Assembly: GCA_036262075.1 (NCBI GenBank) | Contig: DATAJO010000021.1 | Coordinates: forward strand, 51,282 to 115,281 | Length of the DNA: 64,000 bases | DNA from: JACDBZ01 sp036262075 | GTDB taxonomy: Bacteria; Chloroflexota; Limnocylindria; QHBO01 | Reading direction: 5' to 3' | The notes under the pieces: model-generated | The model's database searches: none | What the model saw: the letters and a program-made list of their open reading frames with translations, nothing else | What the model was told of the DNA's origin: nothing | Shown here: positions 1 through 8,897 of the stretch, piece after piece | How positions within the stretch are numbered: position 1 is the first letter of the stretch | Layout of the letters: every line of letters starts with the position of its first letter | Made by a program: the position numbers and the translations under genes

Positions 1-885
1 GCCCACCCGGTCCTGCGCCTCGGCCGTCGACGCGCCGAGGTGCGGGGTGAGGACGATGTTCGGCGCGCTGCGCAGCGGGTTGTCCGGCGCCATCGGCTCG
101 GTGCTGTACACGTCGACCGCGGCGCCGGCGAGGTGGCCGGAGGCGAGCGCATCGGCCAGGGCCTGCTCGTCGACGATGCCGCCACGGGCCACGTTGAGGA
201 CGAACGCGCCGGGCTTCGTGGCCTCGAGCTGCGCACGACCGAGGAGGCCGCGCGTCTGCGTCGTCAGCGGAGTGTGGACGGTGATGACGTCGGACCGATG
301 GAGGAGCTCCGGCAGGCCGACGAGCTTCGCCCCGGCCTCGCTGGCCTGCTCGTCGGTGAGGTACGGGTCGGTGGCGATGACCCGCATCTCGAAGCCGGAC
401 GCCCGGCGCGCGACCGACTTGCCGATCTTCCCGAGGCCGATGATGCCGAGTGTCTTGCCGCGCAGCTCGCGCCCGGTATAGCGGCCGCGCTCCCATTCCC
501 CCGCCCGGATCGACGCGTTCGCGTCCGGAATGTGGCGCAGGAGGCTGAGCATGAGGGCCATGGTGTGCTCGGCGGCGGCGATCGTGTTGCCGGTTGGGGC
601 GTTGACGACCATGACGCCCGCGCGGGTCGCCGCCTCGACGTCGATCCGGTCGACACCGACGCTCGCCACACCGACGACCGACAACCGCGGCGCGCCCGCG
701 GCGAGGAGCTCCGCGTCGACGCGGGTCTGCGACCGAACGACGAGCGCGTCGAACCCGCCGCCCTCGGCCAGGAGGTTGAGGAGCTCGGCGCGCGGCATCC
801 CGAGCCGGACCTCGGTGTCGTGGGCGGCGGAGAGGGCATCGAGCGCCGGCTGGGCCACCGGCTCGACGACGAGGATGCGGGACAT
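1..885 (-). CDS. serA: D-3-phosphoglycerate dehydrogenase, 3' end missing
   Basis: Catalyses the NAD-dependent oxidation of 3-phosphoglycerate, the first step of serine synthesis in the cytoplasm. The 295 visible codons start MSRILVVEP and carry the D-isomer-specific 2-hydroxyacid dehydrogenase signatures: the Rossmann motif in GIIGLGKIG, the catalytic Arg in NVARGGIVDE and the catalytic His in LTPHLGAST. The window edge cuts the gene just after the catalytic His region, so any C-terminal ASB or ACT regulatory domain lies outside. The ATG at 885 has no Shine-Dalgarno sequence but a -10-like TAGACT ends 9 bases upstream. Family is certain; phosphoglycerate as substrate is likely from overall similarity but not proven without the C terminus. 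Confidence 0.9.
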   Translation of the reverse strand, partial: MSRILVVEPVAQPALDALSAAHDTEVRLGMPRAELLNLLAEGGGFDALVVRSQTRVDAELLAAGAPRLSVVGVASVGVDRIDVEAATRAGVMVVNAPTGNTIAAAEHTMALMLSLLRHIPDANASIRAGEWERGRYTGRELRGKTLGIIGLGKIGKSVARRASGFEMRVIATDPYLTDEQASEAGAKLVGLPELLHRSDVITVHTPLTTQTRGLLGRAQLEATKPGAFVLNVARGGIVDEQALADALASGHLAGAAVDVYSTEPMAPDNPLRSAPNIVLTPHLGASTAEAQDRVG

Positions 886-894
886 GAGATCCCG

Positions 895-900
895 AGTCTA
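895..900 (-). promoter_or_regulatory. Putative -10 box of serA (TAGACT)
   Basis: TAGACT on the minus strand ends 9 bases before the serA ATG. This leaves room for a leader of only a few bases and no ribosome-binding site. No good -35 hexamer is visible; the region where it would lie is the terminator hairpin at 908-936. Confidence 0.45.
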
Positions 901-907
901 TGCGAAA

Positions 908-936
908 GCGGCCGCCGGTCATCGACCGGCGGCCGC
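908..936 (-). terminator. Intrinsic terminator of the SLH gene at 962-1747
   Basis: A perfect 13-bp inverted repeat (908-920 with 924-936) with a 3-base loop lies 25 bases after the stop codon. On the minus strand it is followed by CTTTCG, a short T tract. It sits between the SLH gene and serA, which run in the same direction. Confidence 0.7.
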
Positions 937-961
937 CGAGATGCAGCCTGGACGGTGGCCG

Positions 962-1747
962 TCAGTCCTTGGGCGTGCCGTCCGGGTTCAGCGGGACGGG
1001 AACGAACTCGGACTCCGGCGCGGCCGGCAGCTCGTTGTCCGGCGAGCCGCCGAGCGGGATGATGACCAGGCCGTCGAACGACAGCGGCACCGCGCCACAG
1101 CGGTACACGTGATCGGTCGCCGCATCCTCGCCGATGAGGAGCGTGCCGGTCAGGAAGTCGTAGGCCACCATGCCCAGGTAGCCGTCGGTATCGTCGACCC
1201 AGATATCGCTGCTCCACTCACCGGCGCCGCTGAGCGTGATGTCGCCGTTGTTGTTGGCGCCGCGCAGGGTCAGCGAGTTCGGAAGCATCCACTGCTGCCC
1301 GCGGCCGAAGAGCGTGCCACCGAGCGCCTGGCACGTGGCCGAGGCGTCATAGATGCTCGCCGCGGTCCGGGTCGAGGTCTCGAGGCAGATGCCGCCGGCC
1401 CAGGTCGTGCCGTCCGGGCATCCGATGTCCCAACCGTCGGTCTTCTGCGAGGTGGCGGCGTTGACGACTGGGGTCTTGCCCGGGCCGAGGGCGCCGAGGC
1501 GGTTGAGGAACGCCGCCATCTGGCCGCGCGTGACGTTGCTGCTCGGGCAGTACTTCCCGCCGCCGCAGCCGCTCGTCACACCGGAGTCGACGAGCGCATC
1601 GATGTCGTTGTGGAATGGGTTGCTGTCCGGGACGTCAGTGAACTGGTGGCTGGCGAGAACGCCGAGTGGGAAGGCCAGGAGCATGGCGCTCACGAACCCG
1701 AGGATCAGGCCTCGGAACCGGGGGCGGGCGGGGCGGGGACGGAGCAT
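962..1747 (-). CDS. Secreted protein with one SLH module and a DUF1566-like domain
   Basis: A 261-residue protein of unknown function. Residues 12-33 form a hydrophobic signal or anchor. Residues about 36-84 are one S-layer-homology module with the Cys pair seen elsewhere in the window (GCGGGKYCP) followed by VTRGQM. The remaining 170 residues include Cys-rich stretches and ALGG, WMLPNS and SDIW-type motifs that resemble the DUF1566/Lcl C-terminal family. It is unlike the other SLH proteins here: it has a single module, and that module is N-terminal. A strong ribosome-binding site (AGGAGG, 7 bases before ATG) supports the start. Anchoring to a cell-wall polymer is inferred from the SLH module. 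Confidence 0.75.
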   Translation of the reverse strand: MLRPRPARPRFRGLILGFVSAMLLAFPLGVLASHQFTDVPDSNPFHNDIDALVDSGVTSGCGGGKYCPSSNVTRGQMAAFLNRLGALGPGKTPVVNAATSQKTDGWDIGCPDGTTWAGGICLETSTRTAASIYDASATCQALGGTLFGRGQQWMLPNSLTLRGANNNGDITLSGAGEWSSDIWVDDTDGYLGMVAYDFLTGTLLIGEDAATDHVYRCGAVPLSFDGLVIIPLGGSPDNELPAAPESEFVPVPLNPDGTPKD

Positions 1748-1866
1748 CTGGGACCCTCCTTGCAGCTCGGGACCTCCCCGGGGACGTCGGGCACGTCCGG
1801 GTGAGGGCCGGCGGCCGGCTGCGGCGGCGCCGATCGCGCCAGCCTATGCCTTGGAACCGGCGCCCG

Positions 1867-1886
1867 CATCGGCCTTTTGACCGATG
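1867..1886 (-). terminator. Weak hairpin after the GT39 gene
   Basis: CATCGG (1867-1872) and CCGATG (1881-1886) form a 6-bp stem with an 8-base loop, 22 bases beyond the stop codon at 1909. It has no T run, so a terminator role is uncertain. I see nothing else in 1748-1908 apart from the ribosome-binding site of the next gene. Confidence 0.3.
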
Positions 1887-1908
1887 GCCGGCTGACCTTC
1901 GTTCGCCC

Positions 1909-3366
1909 TCAGGGCGAGCGCTCGTACAGGAAGACGCCTACCAGGTGCACGACGCGGCTGTCGACGAGGTGGTACGAGCGCTCGAGGAGGTGGAGATAGC
2001 CGTACGCGTGCCGCTCGGGCCTGGCGTGCCCGTCGACCACGACCAGCCAGACGCGCTCGTAGCCCTCCACCAGGCGCTCCATCGTGTCCTCCGGCGGCTC
2101 GATGACCGGGTTGGTGACGATCCGGGTCAGGGTGGGACGCTCCGGCGCCTGCGTCATCGCGTACTCGAGGGGCACCCACTGCCACCCGGGCTCGGTGATC
2201 AGGGCATCGCCGGGCCGATCCTCCGCGGCGATGTACGCCACCGCCTCGTCGAAGGCGGGCTTCTTCATCTCGCTGCCGGTCACCGTGTACGTCCCGACGG
2301 CGAGGATGCCCACCGTGGCGAGGACCGCGGAGACGCGCATCACGCCCGGTCGGGCGCGAACCAGCAGCCCACCCACGATCAGGGCCAGGCCGGGGAGGAC
2401 GATCAGGAGGTAGCGCTCGGCGAGGACCGGCTTGACGACGACGGATGCGATCGCGCCGCCGACGATCGGCACGAGGACCCAGCCGAGGAGGAGGATCCAC
2501 GGCCACCGCTCCTCGGTCCGGTTGCGCCACATTCGGGCGGCGACCACGGCAGCGGCGACGAGGGCCAGGCCGGTCGCGACGGCGAAGAGCCGGACCGCGG
2601 CCGGCGAGCTGAAGGCGTTGGCGCCACCGAGCCAGCCGAGGACGTTGAGCAGCCGGATCGGCGACAGCGCGGGAATCCATCCCCGGGTCTGGTCGTTGCT
2701 CAGCAGCCAGCTGGCCAGCGGCCACGAGGCGATCGCCGCCACGGACCACGCCCCCACGGCGCCGACCCACGGCCGCTCGCCGGACCGCAGCAGGAACGCG
2801 AGCGCGTGGGCGGCGACGACCATGACGGCGAAGAAATGCGCGTGGACGGCGACGATGACGAGTGCCGCGTACGCGACCCACGCCCACCAGCGGTTGCGGT
2901 CGAGTGCGACGAGGAACATCCAGGTCGCGGCCGTCACCGCCAGCTCCGCCAGCGCGTAGGTGCGGGCCTCCTGGGCGTACTGAAGGTGGAGCGCGTGCAC
3001 CGCCAGCAGCAGGGCGGCCACCCATCCGGCGGCTGGGCCGAGCAGGCGGCGACCGATGAGGAACGTGAAGCCGACGGCCCCGGCGGCGAAGATCGCCGAC
3101 GGCAGCCGGACGAGGAAGATCGTGTCGCCGACCTTCAGCCAGCCGCGCAGGAACGTGTAGTAGAGGGCGGTGAACGCCTCCTGATCGAACGCGAATTTCA
3201 GGAACTGGTCGCGTGGCAGGTGCGCCGCCCGCACGCTCATCGCCTCGTCGAACCACAGGCTCCGAGCGTCGATCTGGAACAGGGCGACGAGCAACGCCAG
3301 CACCGACACGACGACGGCGCCGGCGAGGACGGGCAGGTCGAGGATCCGCCGCAGCATCCACGGCAT
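1909..3366 (-). CDS. GT39/ArnT-like polyprenyl-phosphate-sugar glycosyltransferase, integral membrane
   Basis: A 485-residue multi-spanning membrane protein of the PMT_2/GT39 superfamily. These enzymes transfer a sugar from a polyprenyl-phosphate donor to protein, lipid or glycan outside the membrane. The acidic motif expected in the first extracytoplasmic loop is present (WFDEAMS, Asp40-Glu41), as is the family QEARTY motif near residue 130. About ten hydrophobic segments follow, with a short soluble C-terminal tail. A likely donor is polyprenyl-phosphate-mannose from the synthase at 38302-39111, but that is inference. ATG at 3366 and an in-frame ATG at 3357 are both possible. A TACGAT hexamer ends 7 bases before the second, favouring 3357 if the transcript is leaderless. 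Confidence 0.8.
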   Translation of the reverse strand: MPWMLRRILDLPVLAGAVVVSVLALLVALFQIDARSLWFDEAMSVRAAHLPRDQFLKFAFDQEAFTALYYTFLRGWLKVGDTIFLVRLPSAIFAAGAVGFTFLIGRRLLGPAAGWVAALLLAVHALHLQYAQEARTYALAELAVTAATWMFLVALDRNRWWAWVAYAALVIVAVHAHFFAVMVVAAHALAFLLRSGERPWVGAVGAWSVAAIASWPLASWLLSNDQTRGWIPALSPIRLLNVLGWLGGANAFSSPAAVRLFAVATGLALVAAAVVAARMWRNRTEERWPWILLLGWVLVPIVGGAIASVVVKPVLAERYLLIVLPGLALIVGGLLVRARPGVMRVSAVLATVGILAVGTYTVTGSEMKKPAFDEAVAYIAAEDRPGDALITEPGWQWVPLEYAMTQAPERPTLTRIVTNPVIEPPEDTMERLVEGYERVWLVVVDGHARPERHAYGYLHLLERSYHLVDSRVVHLVGVFLYERSP

Positions 3367-3372
3367 CGTAGC

Positions 3373-3391
3373 CCGGCCGCTCAGCGGCCGG
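3373..3391. repeat. Perfect 8-bp hairpin upstream of the GT39 gene
   Basis: CCGGCCGC and GCGGCCGG flank TCA immediately upstream of the GT39 start. It could be an operator, or a structure in the leader if transcription starts further upstream. There is no T tract on either strand. The rest of 3367-3488 shows no clear element except a possible TACATT box near 3438. Confidence 0.4.
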
Positions 3392-3488
3392 CACCCTGGG
3401 GACCACCGGCACTGCCGTCCGGGGCCATTTCGGCGTACATTTGGGGGCGCCCTGAGCGGCGTCGTTCGCAGGCACGAATGGACGGGAC

Positions 3489-4892
3489 ATGATTCGACGA
3501 CACCTCATGGCGCTCCGCATCGCGCTGATGATCGGCGACGGGATCGTGGCTGCCCTCGTGTTCATGGTCGCCTCGATCATCCGATTCGGTGCGGGCGACC
3601 CCAGCTACCTGTGGGCGGTCATCGGCATCGACCAGCGCGTCGCGGCGACGCTGTTCGCCGTGACCTGGGTCGTCGTGCTGTGGGCATCGGGCCTGTACCG
3701 CCTCGACGTGCGCTGGCAGGTGTGGACCGAGGTGCGGGACCTCGGCCGCGCGATGATCGTGATGATCGCCATCACCCTGTCGGCGCTCTTCCTCCTCAAG
3801 CAGGTCGACGTCAGCCGCCTGTTCCTGGTGCTCCTGTTCACCACCCAGTTCGTCGTCTCGCTCGCGACGCGCGTCGTCCTGCGCCGCTACTTCGAGGAGG
3901 TGCGGCGTCGCGGATACGACTCGCGCTTCATGCTCGTGGCGGGTGCCGGGCCGCTGGCCCAGTCCTTCGCCGACCGGGTCGAGGCCCATCCGGGGCTCGG
4001 GATCCGCATCGTCGGCCATCTCGTCGCGCCGGGCGAGGAGGAGGGAACCGTCACGCGGCCGATCCTCGGCAGGGTTGAGCAGATCGAGGACATCCTCCAC
4101 GACCACGTCGTGGACGAGGTGGCCGTCTGTCTGTCCCCCACCGCCTCACACCTGCTCGAGCCGATCACCGGCGTGGCCGCCGGCGTCGGCAAGACGGTCC
4201 GCATCCCGATCGATCCGATCGACGAGTACCCGGGCCCGACCGAGGAGTTCGACGGGTTCGTCGTGCGCTCGCTGGTCCACGACGGGCAGCGGGAGGTCGG
4301 CCTCGCCATCAAGCGCGCGATCGACATCGTCGGCGCGCTCGTGGGCCTCATCATCCTCAGTCCGATCCTGCTCGCCGCGGCCCTCGCCATTCGGATCTTC
4401 GACGGGCCGCCGGTCGTCTTCGGCCAGACCCGCATCGGCCTCCATGGCCGGCCGTTCACGATCTACAAGTTCCGCAGCATGGTGCCCGATGCCGAGGCGC
4501 GGCTCGACGAAGTGCGGCACCTCAACGAGCGGGACGCGATCGCCTTCAAGGCGTCCGATGACCCGCGCATCACGCGCGTCGGCCGCATCCTGCGCCGCAC
4601 GTCGATCGACGAGCTGCCGCAGCTGTGGAACGTGCTCACCGGCTCGATGAGCCTCGTCGGGCCTCGGCCGCCGCTCCCGTCCGAGGTGGCCGAGTACGAC
4701 GTCTGGCATCGGCGCCGGCTGTCGATGAAGCCGGGCATCACCGGCCTGTGGCAGGTCGAGGCGCGCCACGACCCCGACTTCGACCGCTGGGTCGAGCACG
4801 ACCTGCACTACATCGACGGCTGGTCGATCTGGCTCGACCTGAAGATCATCCTGAAGACGATTCCGGCCCTCGTGGCACACGGGGGCCGCTGA
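3489..4892 (+). CDS. Polyprenyl-phosphate glycosylphosphotransferase (WbaP/WcaJ type)
   Basis: A 467-residue membrane enzyme that would load the first sugar-1-phosphate onto undecaprenyl phosphate and so start a polysaccharide chain. Four N-terminal membrane segments (about 10-115) are followed by a nucleotide-binding-like domain (about 140-250) and a re-entrant hydrophobic segment near 280. The C-terminal phosphoglycosyltransferase domain has KFRSMV, the catalytic Asp-Glu in SIDELPQLWN, SLVGPRPPLP and PGITGLWQV. It is the first gene of a co-directional run ending at 11064. The flippase starts 8 bases after its stop. The sugar cannot be predicted. The ATG at 3489 lacks a strong ribosome-binding site. 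Confidence 0.9.
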   Translation: MIRRHLMALRIALMIGDGIVAALVFMVASIIRFGAGDPSYLWAVIGIDQRVAATLFAVTWVVVLWASGLYRLDVRWQVWTEVRDLGRAMIVMIAITLSALFLLKQVDVSRLFLVLLFTTQFVVSLATRVVLRRYFEEVRRRGYDSRFMLVAGAGPLAQSFADRVEAHPGLGIRIVGHLVAPGEEEGTVTRPILGRVEQIEDILHDHVVDEVAVCLSPTASHLLEPITGVAAGVGKTVRIPIDPIDEYPGPTEEFDGFVVRSLVHDGQREVGLAIKRAIDIVGALVGLIILSPILLAAALAIRIFDGPPVVFGQTRIGLHGRPFTIYKFRSMVPDAEARLDEVRHLNERDAIAFKASDDPRITRVGRILRRTSIDELPQLWNVLTGSMSLVGPRPPLPSEVAEYDVWHRRRLSMKPGITGLWQVEARHDPDFDRWVEHDLHYIDGWSIWLDLKIILKTIPALVAHGGR

Positions 4893-4900
4893 TCGGCTCG

Positions 4901-6238
4901 GTGACGGCGCCGGCCGCCGGCGGGCGCGCGCGCGGCCTCGGCGCGAGCATCGCACTGCTCGCCGTCGCCCGGCTGTCGACGGTCGTCGCATTCTTCGCCA
5001 TCAACGTCGTCGCGGCGCGCCTGCTCGACCCGGCGCAGGTCGGGTCGGCGGCGGTGGGCCAGACCATCGGCCTCATCGCCGGCCTGATCGGCAACGGCGG
5101 CCTGAACATCGCCACGATCTACTTCCTCCAGCAGCGCCCGGACGAGCGGCGGGCGATCGTGCCGGCGCTCACCGGGCTCGCCGCGATCGGCGCGGCGGTC
5201 GCGTTCGCCGCCGTCCTCGTCAGCGCCCCGCTCGTGTTCGCCCTCGTCATCGGCACCGACGCGTGGCTGCTCGTCGGGGCTGCCGCGCTCATGGGCGCCG
5301 GGATGATCGCCTACGAGTTCAGCGGCGCGCTGCTGCTCGGGCTCGGCCATCGGCCGGCGTACACGCTCGCCGAGCTCGTGCGCGGCTGGGGCTCGCTCGT
5401 CGCCGTGGCGCTCCTCGTCTTCGTCCTGCGCGAGGACTGGGGCCTCGTCCTCGGCATGGCGCTCGGCTACGCCGGCGGAGCGCTCCTCGCCATCCTGCGC
5501 TCGCGCGGCGAGACGCCGATCCGGCCGCGCCTGGATCGGCAGGTCGGGGGCGAGGCGCTCCGCTTCGGGCTCCGCGGCCAGGTCGGCAACATCTTCCAGT
5601 TCCTCGGCGTCCGGCTCGACCTGCTCCTCGTGCCGGCCTTCCTCGACCTGAGCTCAGCGGGCATATACTTCGTCGCCGTGCGGGTCTCGGACGTCGTCGG
5701 GCAGGTTGCCACCGCCGCCGCGTCGCTCGTCTTCCCCCAGGTCGCCGGCCAGCAGGACCGCCGCGCGACGGCGACGACCGAGCGAATCGTGCGCGCCACC
5801 CTCCTCGTCGTGATCGCCACCGCGGCCGTGGTCGCCCTCCTCGCCGAGCCCATCCTCGGCATCGCCTTCGGCGAGGCCTACGTGGCCGGTGCATCGGTCC
5901 TGCTCCTCGCGCTCGTCGGGATCGTGCCGCTGTCGCTGGGCCGGATGATCGCCTCGGATTTGAAAGGCCGCGGCCGTCCTGGCCTCGTGTCGCTGTCCGC
6001 GCTCCTGTCGGTCTGCACGACGCTCGCGTTCGACGTGGCGCTCATCCCGGCCCTCGGCATCCGGGGCGCGGCGATCGCGGCCGTCCTCAGCAACACGGCC
6101 ACGGCGATCGCGCTCCTCCTCGCCTATCGCTCCGTCACCGACGGCCGGCTCGTCGACCTCGTGCCACGCCCGTCCGACGCCGTGGGGCTGGCGTCCCGGC
6201 TGCGCCTCGCCGGGCGCGGCACGGAGCCCGGCGCATGA
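4901..6238 (+). CDS. Polysaccharide flippase (Wzx/MATE-like)
   Basis: A 445-residue protein of 12 to 14 hydrophobic segments, in the MOP superfamily of lipid-linked oligosaccharide flippases. It probably moves the undecaprenyl-linked product of this locus across the membrane. The start chosen is GTG at 4901, because the reading frame upstream is only a shadow of the preceding gene and the N terminus reads straight into the first membrane helix. Its stop overlaps the next start as ATGA. Substrate is unknown; the family and its place between transferases are the basis for the role. Confidence 0.85.
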   Translation: MTAPAAGGRARGLGASIALLAVARLSTVVAFFAINVVAARLLDPAQVGSAAVGQTIGLIAGLIGNGGLNIATIYFLQQRPDERRAIVPALTGLAAIGAAVAFAAVLVSAPLVFALVIGTDAWLLVGAAALMGAGMIAYEFSGALLLGLGHRPAYTLAELVRGWGSLVAVALLVFVLREDWGLVLGMALGYAGGALLAILRSRGETPIRPRLDRQVGGEALRFGLRGQVGNIFQFLGVRLDLLLVPAFLDLSSAGIYFVAVRVSDVVGQVATAAASLVFPQVAGQQDRRATATTERIVRATLLVVIATAAVVALLAEPILGIAFGEAYVAGASVLLLALVGIVPLSLGRMIASDLKGRGRPGLVSLSALLSVCTTLAFDVALIPALGIRGAAIAAVLSNTATAIALLLAYRSVTDGRLVDLVPRPSDAVGLASRLRLAGRGTEPGA

Positions 6239-6987
6239 CCGGGCGTCGCGCCACGTTTCTCGGCGTCCCGCTCGACCTGCTCGACATGCGCGAGACGGTC
6301 GAGGCCATCACGCGCCACGTCGAGGAGGGGAGTCCAGGCGTCCATCTCGGCGTGAACGCCGCGAACCTCGTCATGGCCCGCGACGACGGCGCCTACCTGG
6401 CCGACCTGCGCGCCGGAGACGTCGTCAGCGCCGATGGCCAGTCGGTCGTCTGGGGCAGCCGCCTCCTCGGCCTCCGGACGCCCGAGCGGGTGACCGGCAT
6501 CGACCTCATGGCCGCGCTGCTCGCCACGGCCCGCGAGCACGGCTGGGGCGTCTACCTGCTCGGGGCGCGACGCGATGTCGTCGACGGGCTGGCCGCGAAG
6601 CTCGCTGCCGAGGGCACGCTGATCTGCGGCCACCGCGACGGCTACTTCTCCGACGACGAGGCCGATGCGATCGCGGCCGAGGTCGCCGCCAGCGGGGCGA
6701 AGCTGCTGTTCGTCGGCACGCCAAGCCCGGGCAAGGAGCGCTTCCTCGTCCACCACGCGCGTCCGGCGGGCGTGCCGTTCTCCATCGGCGTGGGTGGAAG
6801 CTTCGACGTTCTCGCCGGTGAGCTGCGACGCGCGCCGGGCTGGATGCAGCGGCTCGGGCTCGAGTGGCTGTATCGGCTCATCCAGGAGCCGCGACGCCTC
6901 TTCGCCCGCTACGCGATCACGAACACCCGCTTCCTGTGGCTCCTGTTGCGCGAGGCCGTTCGCACGCGGAGGCTCCGCCGCCGATGA
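6235..6987 (+). CDS. tagA: WecG/TagA/CpsF family glycosyltransferase
   Basis: A 250-residue GT26 enzyme. Characterised members transfer N-acetylmannosamine, or its uronate, onto undecaprenyl-diphosphate-GlcNAc, the committed step of many wall teichoic and secondary wall polymers. The family core is clear: VNAANLVMA, the conserved DVVSADGQSVVWGSR segment, TGIDLM and LFVGTPSPGKE. The ATG overlaps the flippase stop as ATGA, and its own stop overlaps the next start. The 2-epimerase at 9943 in the same run could supply UDP-ManNAc, which fits a ManNAc transferase. Family is certain, donor sugar inferred. Confidence 0.88.
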   Translation: MTGRRATFLGVPLDLLDMRETVEAITRHVEEGSPGVHLGVNAANLVMARDDGAYLADLRAGDVVSADGQSVVWGSRLLGLRTPERVTGIDLMAALLATAREHGWGVYLLGARRDVVDGLAAKLAAEGTLICGHRDGYFSDDEADAIAAEVAASGAKLLFVGTPSPGKERFLVHHARPAGVPFSIGVGGSFDVLAGELRRAPGWMQRLGLEWLYRLIQEPRRLFARYAITNTRFLWLLLREAVRTRRLRRR

Positions 6988-8897
6988 ACCGCCTGACCGC
7001 CACCCGCCTCGGCCTCGGCATCGCGCTCACGCTCGCAACGCTGCTGATGATCCCCGGGCTGCTCGAGCGCATCCGGATCGAGTCGACGCACCGGGTCTAC
7101 GAGGTCACCGTGCCGGCCACCGAGGTCGAGTCGATCATCGAGAGCGGCGTCGACGCCGACGGTGCCTACCGACAGCTCCAGGAGGCCGGCGTCTCGTCGA
7201 TCGCGCTCGAGATGCGCACCGTTGAGGACCTCGAGGCCGATGGCCGCATCGCCGTCTTCCGGCGCGCCGAGCTCGTCAGCCAGCTCCTCCTCGCCGGTGA
7301 GGACCCGTCGCAGGTCCCCGAGGGCCCCGGCGAGTACATCGTCCTCCTCGACGGCGATGCGGCATTCCTCGACGGCGAGGATGGCCTCGCCGAGGCGCTG
7401 GCCGGCGGCAACCCGCCGCGCAGGATCGAGCCGCTCGAGATCGGCGGCCTGTCGATGCTCCACGTCACCGGCGCAGTGGACGTCCGCGAGGTCGTCGTCG
7501 GCTACGACATGGAGCTCGCCCGCGAGATCGCGGACCGCGGCTTCGGGCTCATCGCCCGCGTGCCGGACACCGTCGACGGCGACCCGGACGCGACCGGCGA
7601 CACCCTCGACCGCCTGAACGAGGAGCTCGGCGTCGACCGCGTCCTGTTCACCGGGTCGCGGGCGCCGTACATCGATGACGGCGAAAGCTTCCGGCGCCTC
7701 GTCGAGCGGCTCCGCGCGACCGGATATAGCGTGTTCCTCATCGAGCTCCTCGAGCAGGAGGGCACCGCCCGCTACGTCGAGCGCGTCGGCTCCGGCATGC
7801 GGCTCCACGCCATTGAGCTCGAGCAGGTCGACCCGCCGACGGCGATCGACCGCGCGGTCCGCGCCGTGCGCGAGCGGAACATCCACACCATCTTCCTGCG
7901 GCCGACCCCGGCGCTCTCGGCGGAGGGACGGCTCGAGGAGATCGTCACCGTCGCCGCCGGCGTCCGCGAGCATCTCGCCGGCGACCTCGAGCCGGGCATC
8001 ACAGCACCGTTCGAGCCCCTCGAGAAGACGCCGCTCCTCGTCGCCGGCGCCGCCCTGGCCTCGCTTGCCATCGTCGTCGCCAGCGGCGCGCTGGTGCACC
8101 CGTGGCTGGCGATCGTGTTCGGCCTCGGGACGGCGGCGCTCATCGGCGGCTGGCTGGCCGGCATCGGCATCGCGGGCGACCTCCTCCGGCTCGGGGTGGC
8201 CGTGCTCGCCTCGGCCCTCGCCGTGTTCGTGGCCCGGCCGCGCGAGCGCATCGGCCCGGCCGCGCTGGAGTACCTCGGTGCCGCGGCCGTCGTGTTCGCG
8301 ACCGGCCTGACGATCACCGCCCTCGGCTACGAGGACCGCTTTCTCGTCGGCTCGACCGACTTCTTCGGCGTCAAGGCGCTGCTCGTCGCGCCGCCCGCCA
8401 TCACCGGCCTGTGGGCGCTGTACCGCTCGCTCGGCGAGCCACGCCTGCGGGACCTGCCGCGCGTCGCCCGCCTTCCGATCGAGATCTGGCAGGTGGTGGC
8501 GCTCGGCATCGTGGCGGCCGCGGGGCTCTACCTCGTCATCCGCTCGGGCAACACCGGCGCGGCCCCCAGCTGGGAGCTGAACCTGCGCCAGTGGCTCGAG
8601 GACCTCCTCTACATCCGTCCGCGAACGAAGGAGTTCCTCATCGGCTTCCCGGCGCTCATCGCCGGCATTCTCGTCACGGCTCGCTGGCGGCACGGCTGGT
8701 GGCTGTACGCCATCGGCTCGATCGGGACCGCCTCGGCGATCGACACGTTCTGCCACTTCCATACGCCGCTCCTCGTCTCGCTCCTGCGCACCGCGTACGC
8801 GGTCGGGTTCGGGTTCGTCATCGGCGTCGTGGCCCTGCTCGTCGTCCGCCGGGCCTGGCCGCCCGTACGTGACTTCGCGCTCCGGCACTGGGGATGA
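6984..8897 (+). CDS. DUF5693 family membrane protein
   Basis: A 637-residue protein with one N-terminal membrane helix (about 8-28), a soluble region to about residue 345, then roughly eight hydrophobic segments. I recognise it as DUF5693, a family with no established biochemical role that I recall next to csaB in other SLH-bearing bacteria. The context is the same here: its ATG overlaps tagA and its stop overlaps csaB (ATGA). The soluble half lies outside the first helix and could be extracytoplasmic. A part in transport or pyruvylation of the wall polysaccharide is a guess from context only. Confidence 0.75.
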   Translation: MNRLTATRLGLGIALTLATLLMIPGLLERIRIESTHRVYEVTVPATEVESIIESGVDADGAYRQLQEAGVSSIALEMRTVEDLEADGRIAVFRRAELVSQLLLAGEDPSQVPEGPGEYIVLLDGDAAFLDGEDGLAEALAGGNPPRRIEPLEIGGLSMLHVTGAVDVREVVVGYDMELAREIADRGFGLIARVPDTVDGDPDATGDTLDRLNEELGVDRVLFTGSRAPYIDDGESFRRLVERLRATGYSVFLIELLEQEGTARYVERVGSGMRLHAIELEQVDPPTAIDRAVRAVRERNIHTIFLRPTPALSAEGRLEEIVTVAAGVREHLAGDLEPGITAPFEPLEKTPLLVAGAALASLAIVVASGALVHPWLAIVFGLGTAALIGGWLAGIGIAGDLLRLGVAVLASALAVFVARPRERIGPAALEYLGAAAVVFATGLTITALGYEDRFLVGSTDFFGVKALLVAPPAITGLWALYRSLGEPRLRDLPRVARLPIEIWQVVALGIVAAAGLYLVIRSGNTGAAPSWELNLRQWLEDLLYIRPRTKEFLIGFPALIAGILVTARWRHGWWLYAIGSIGTASAIDTFCHFHTPLLVSLLRTAYAVGFGFVIGVVALLVVRRAWPPVRDFALRHWG

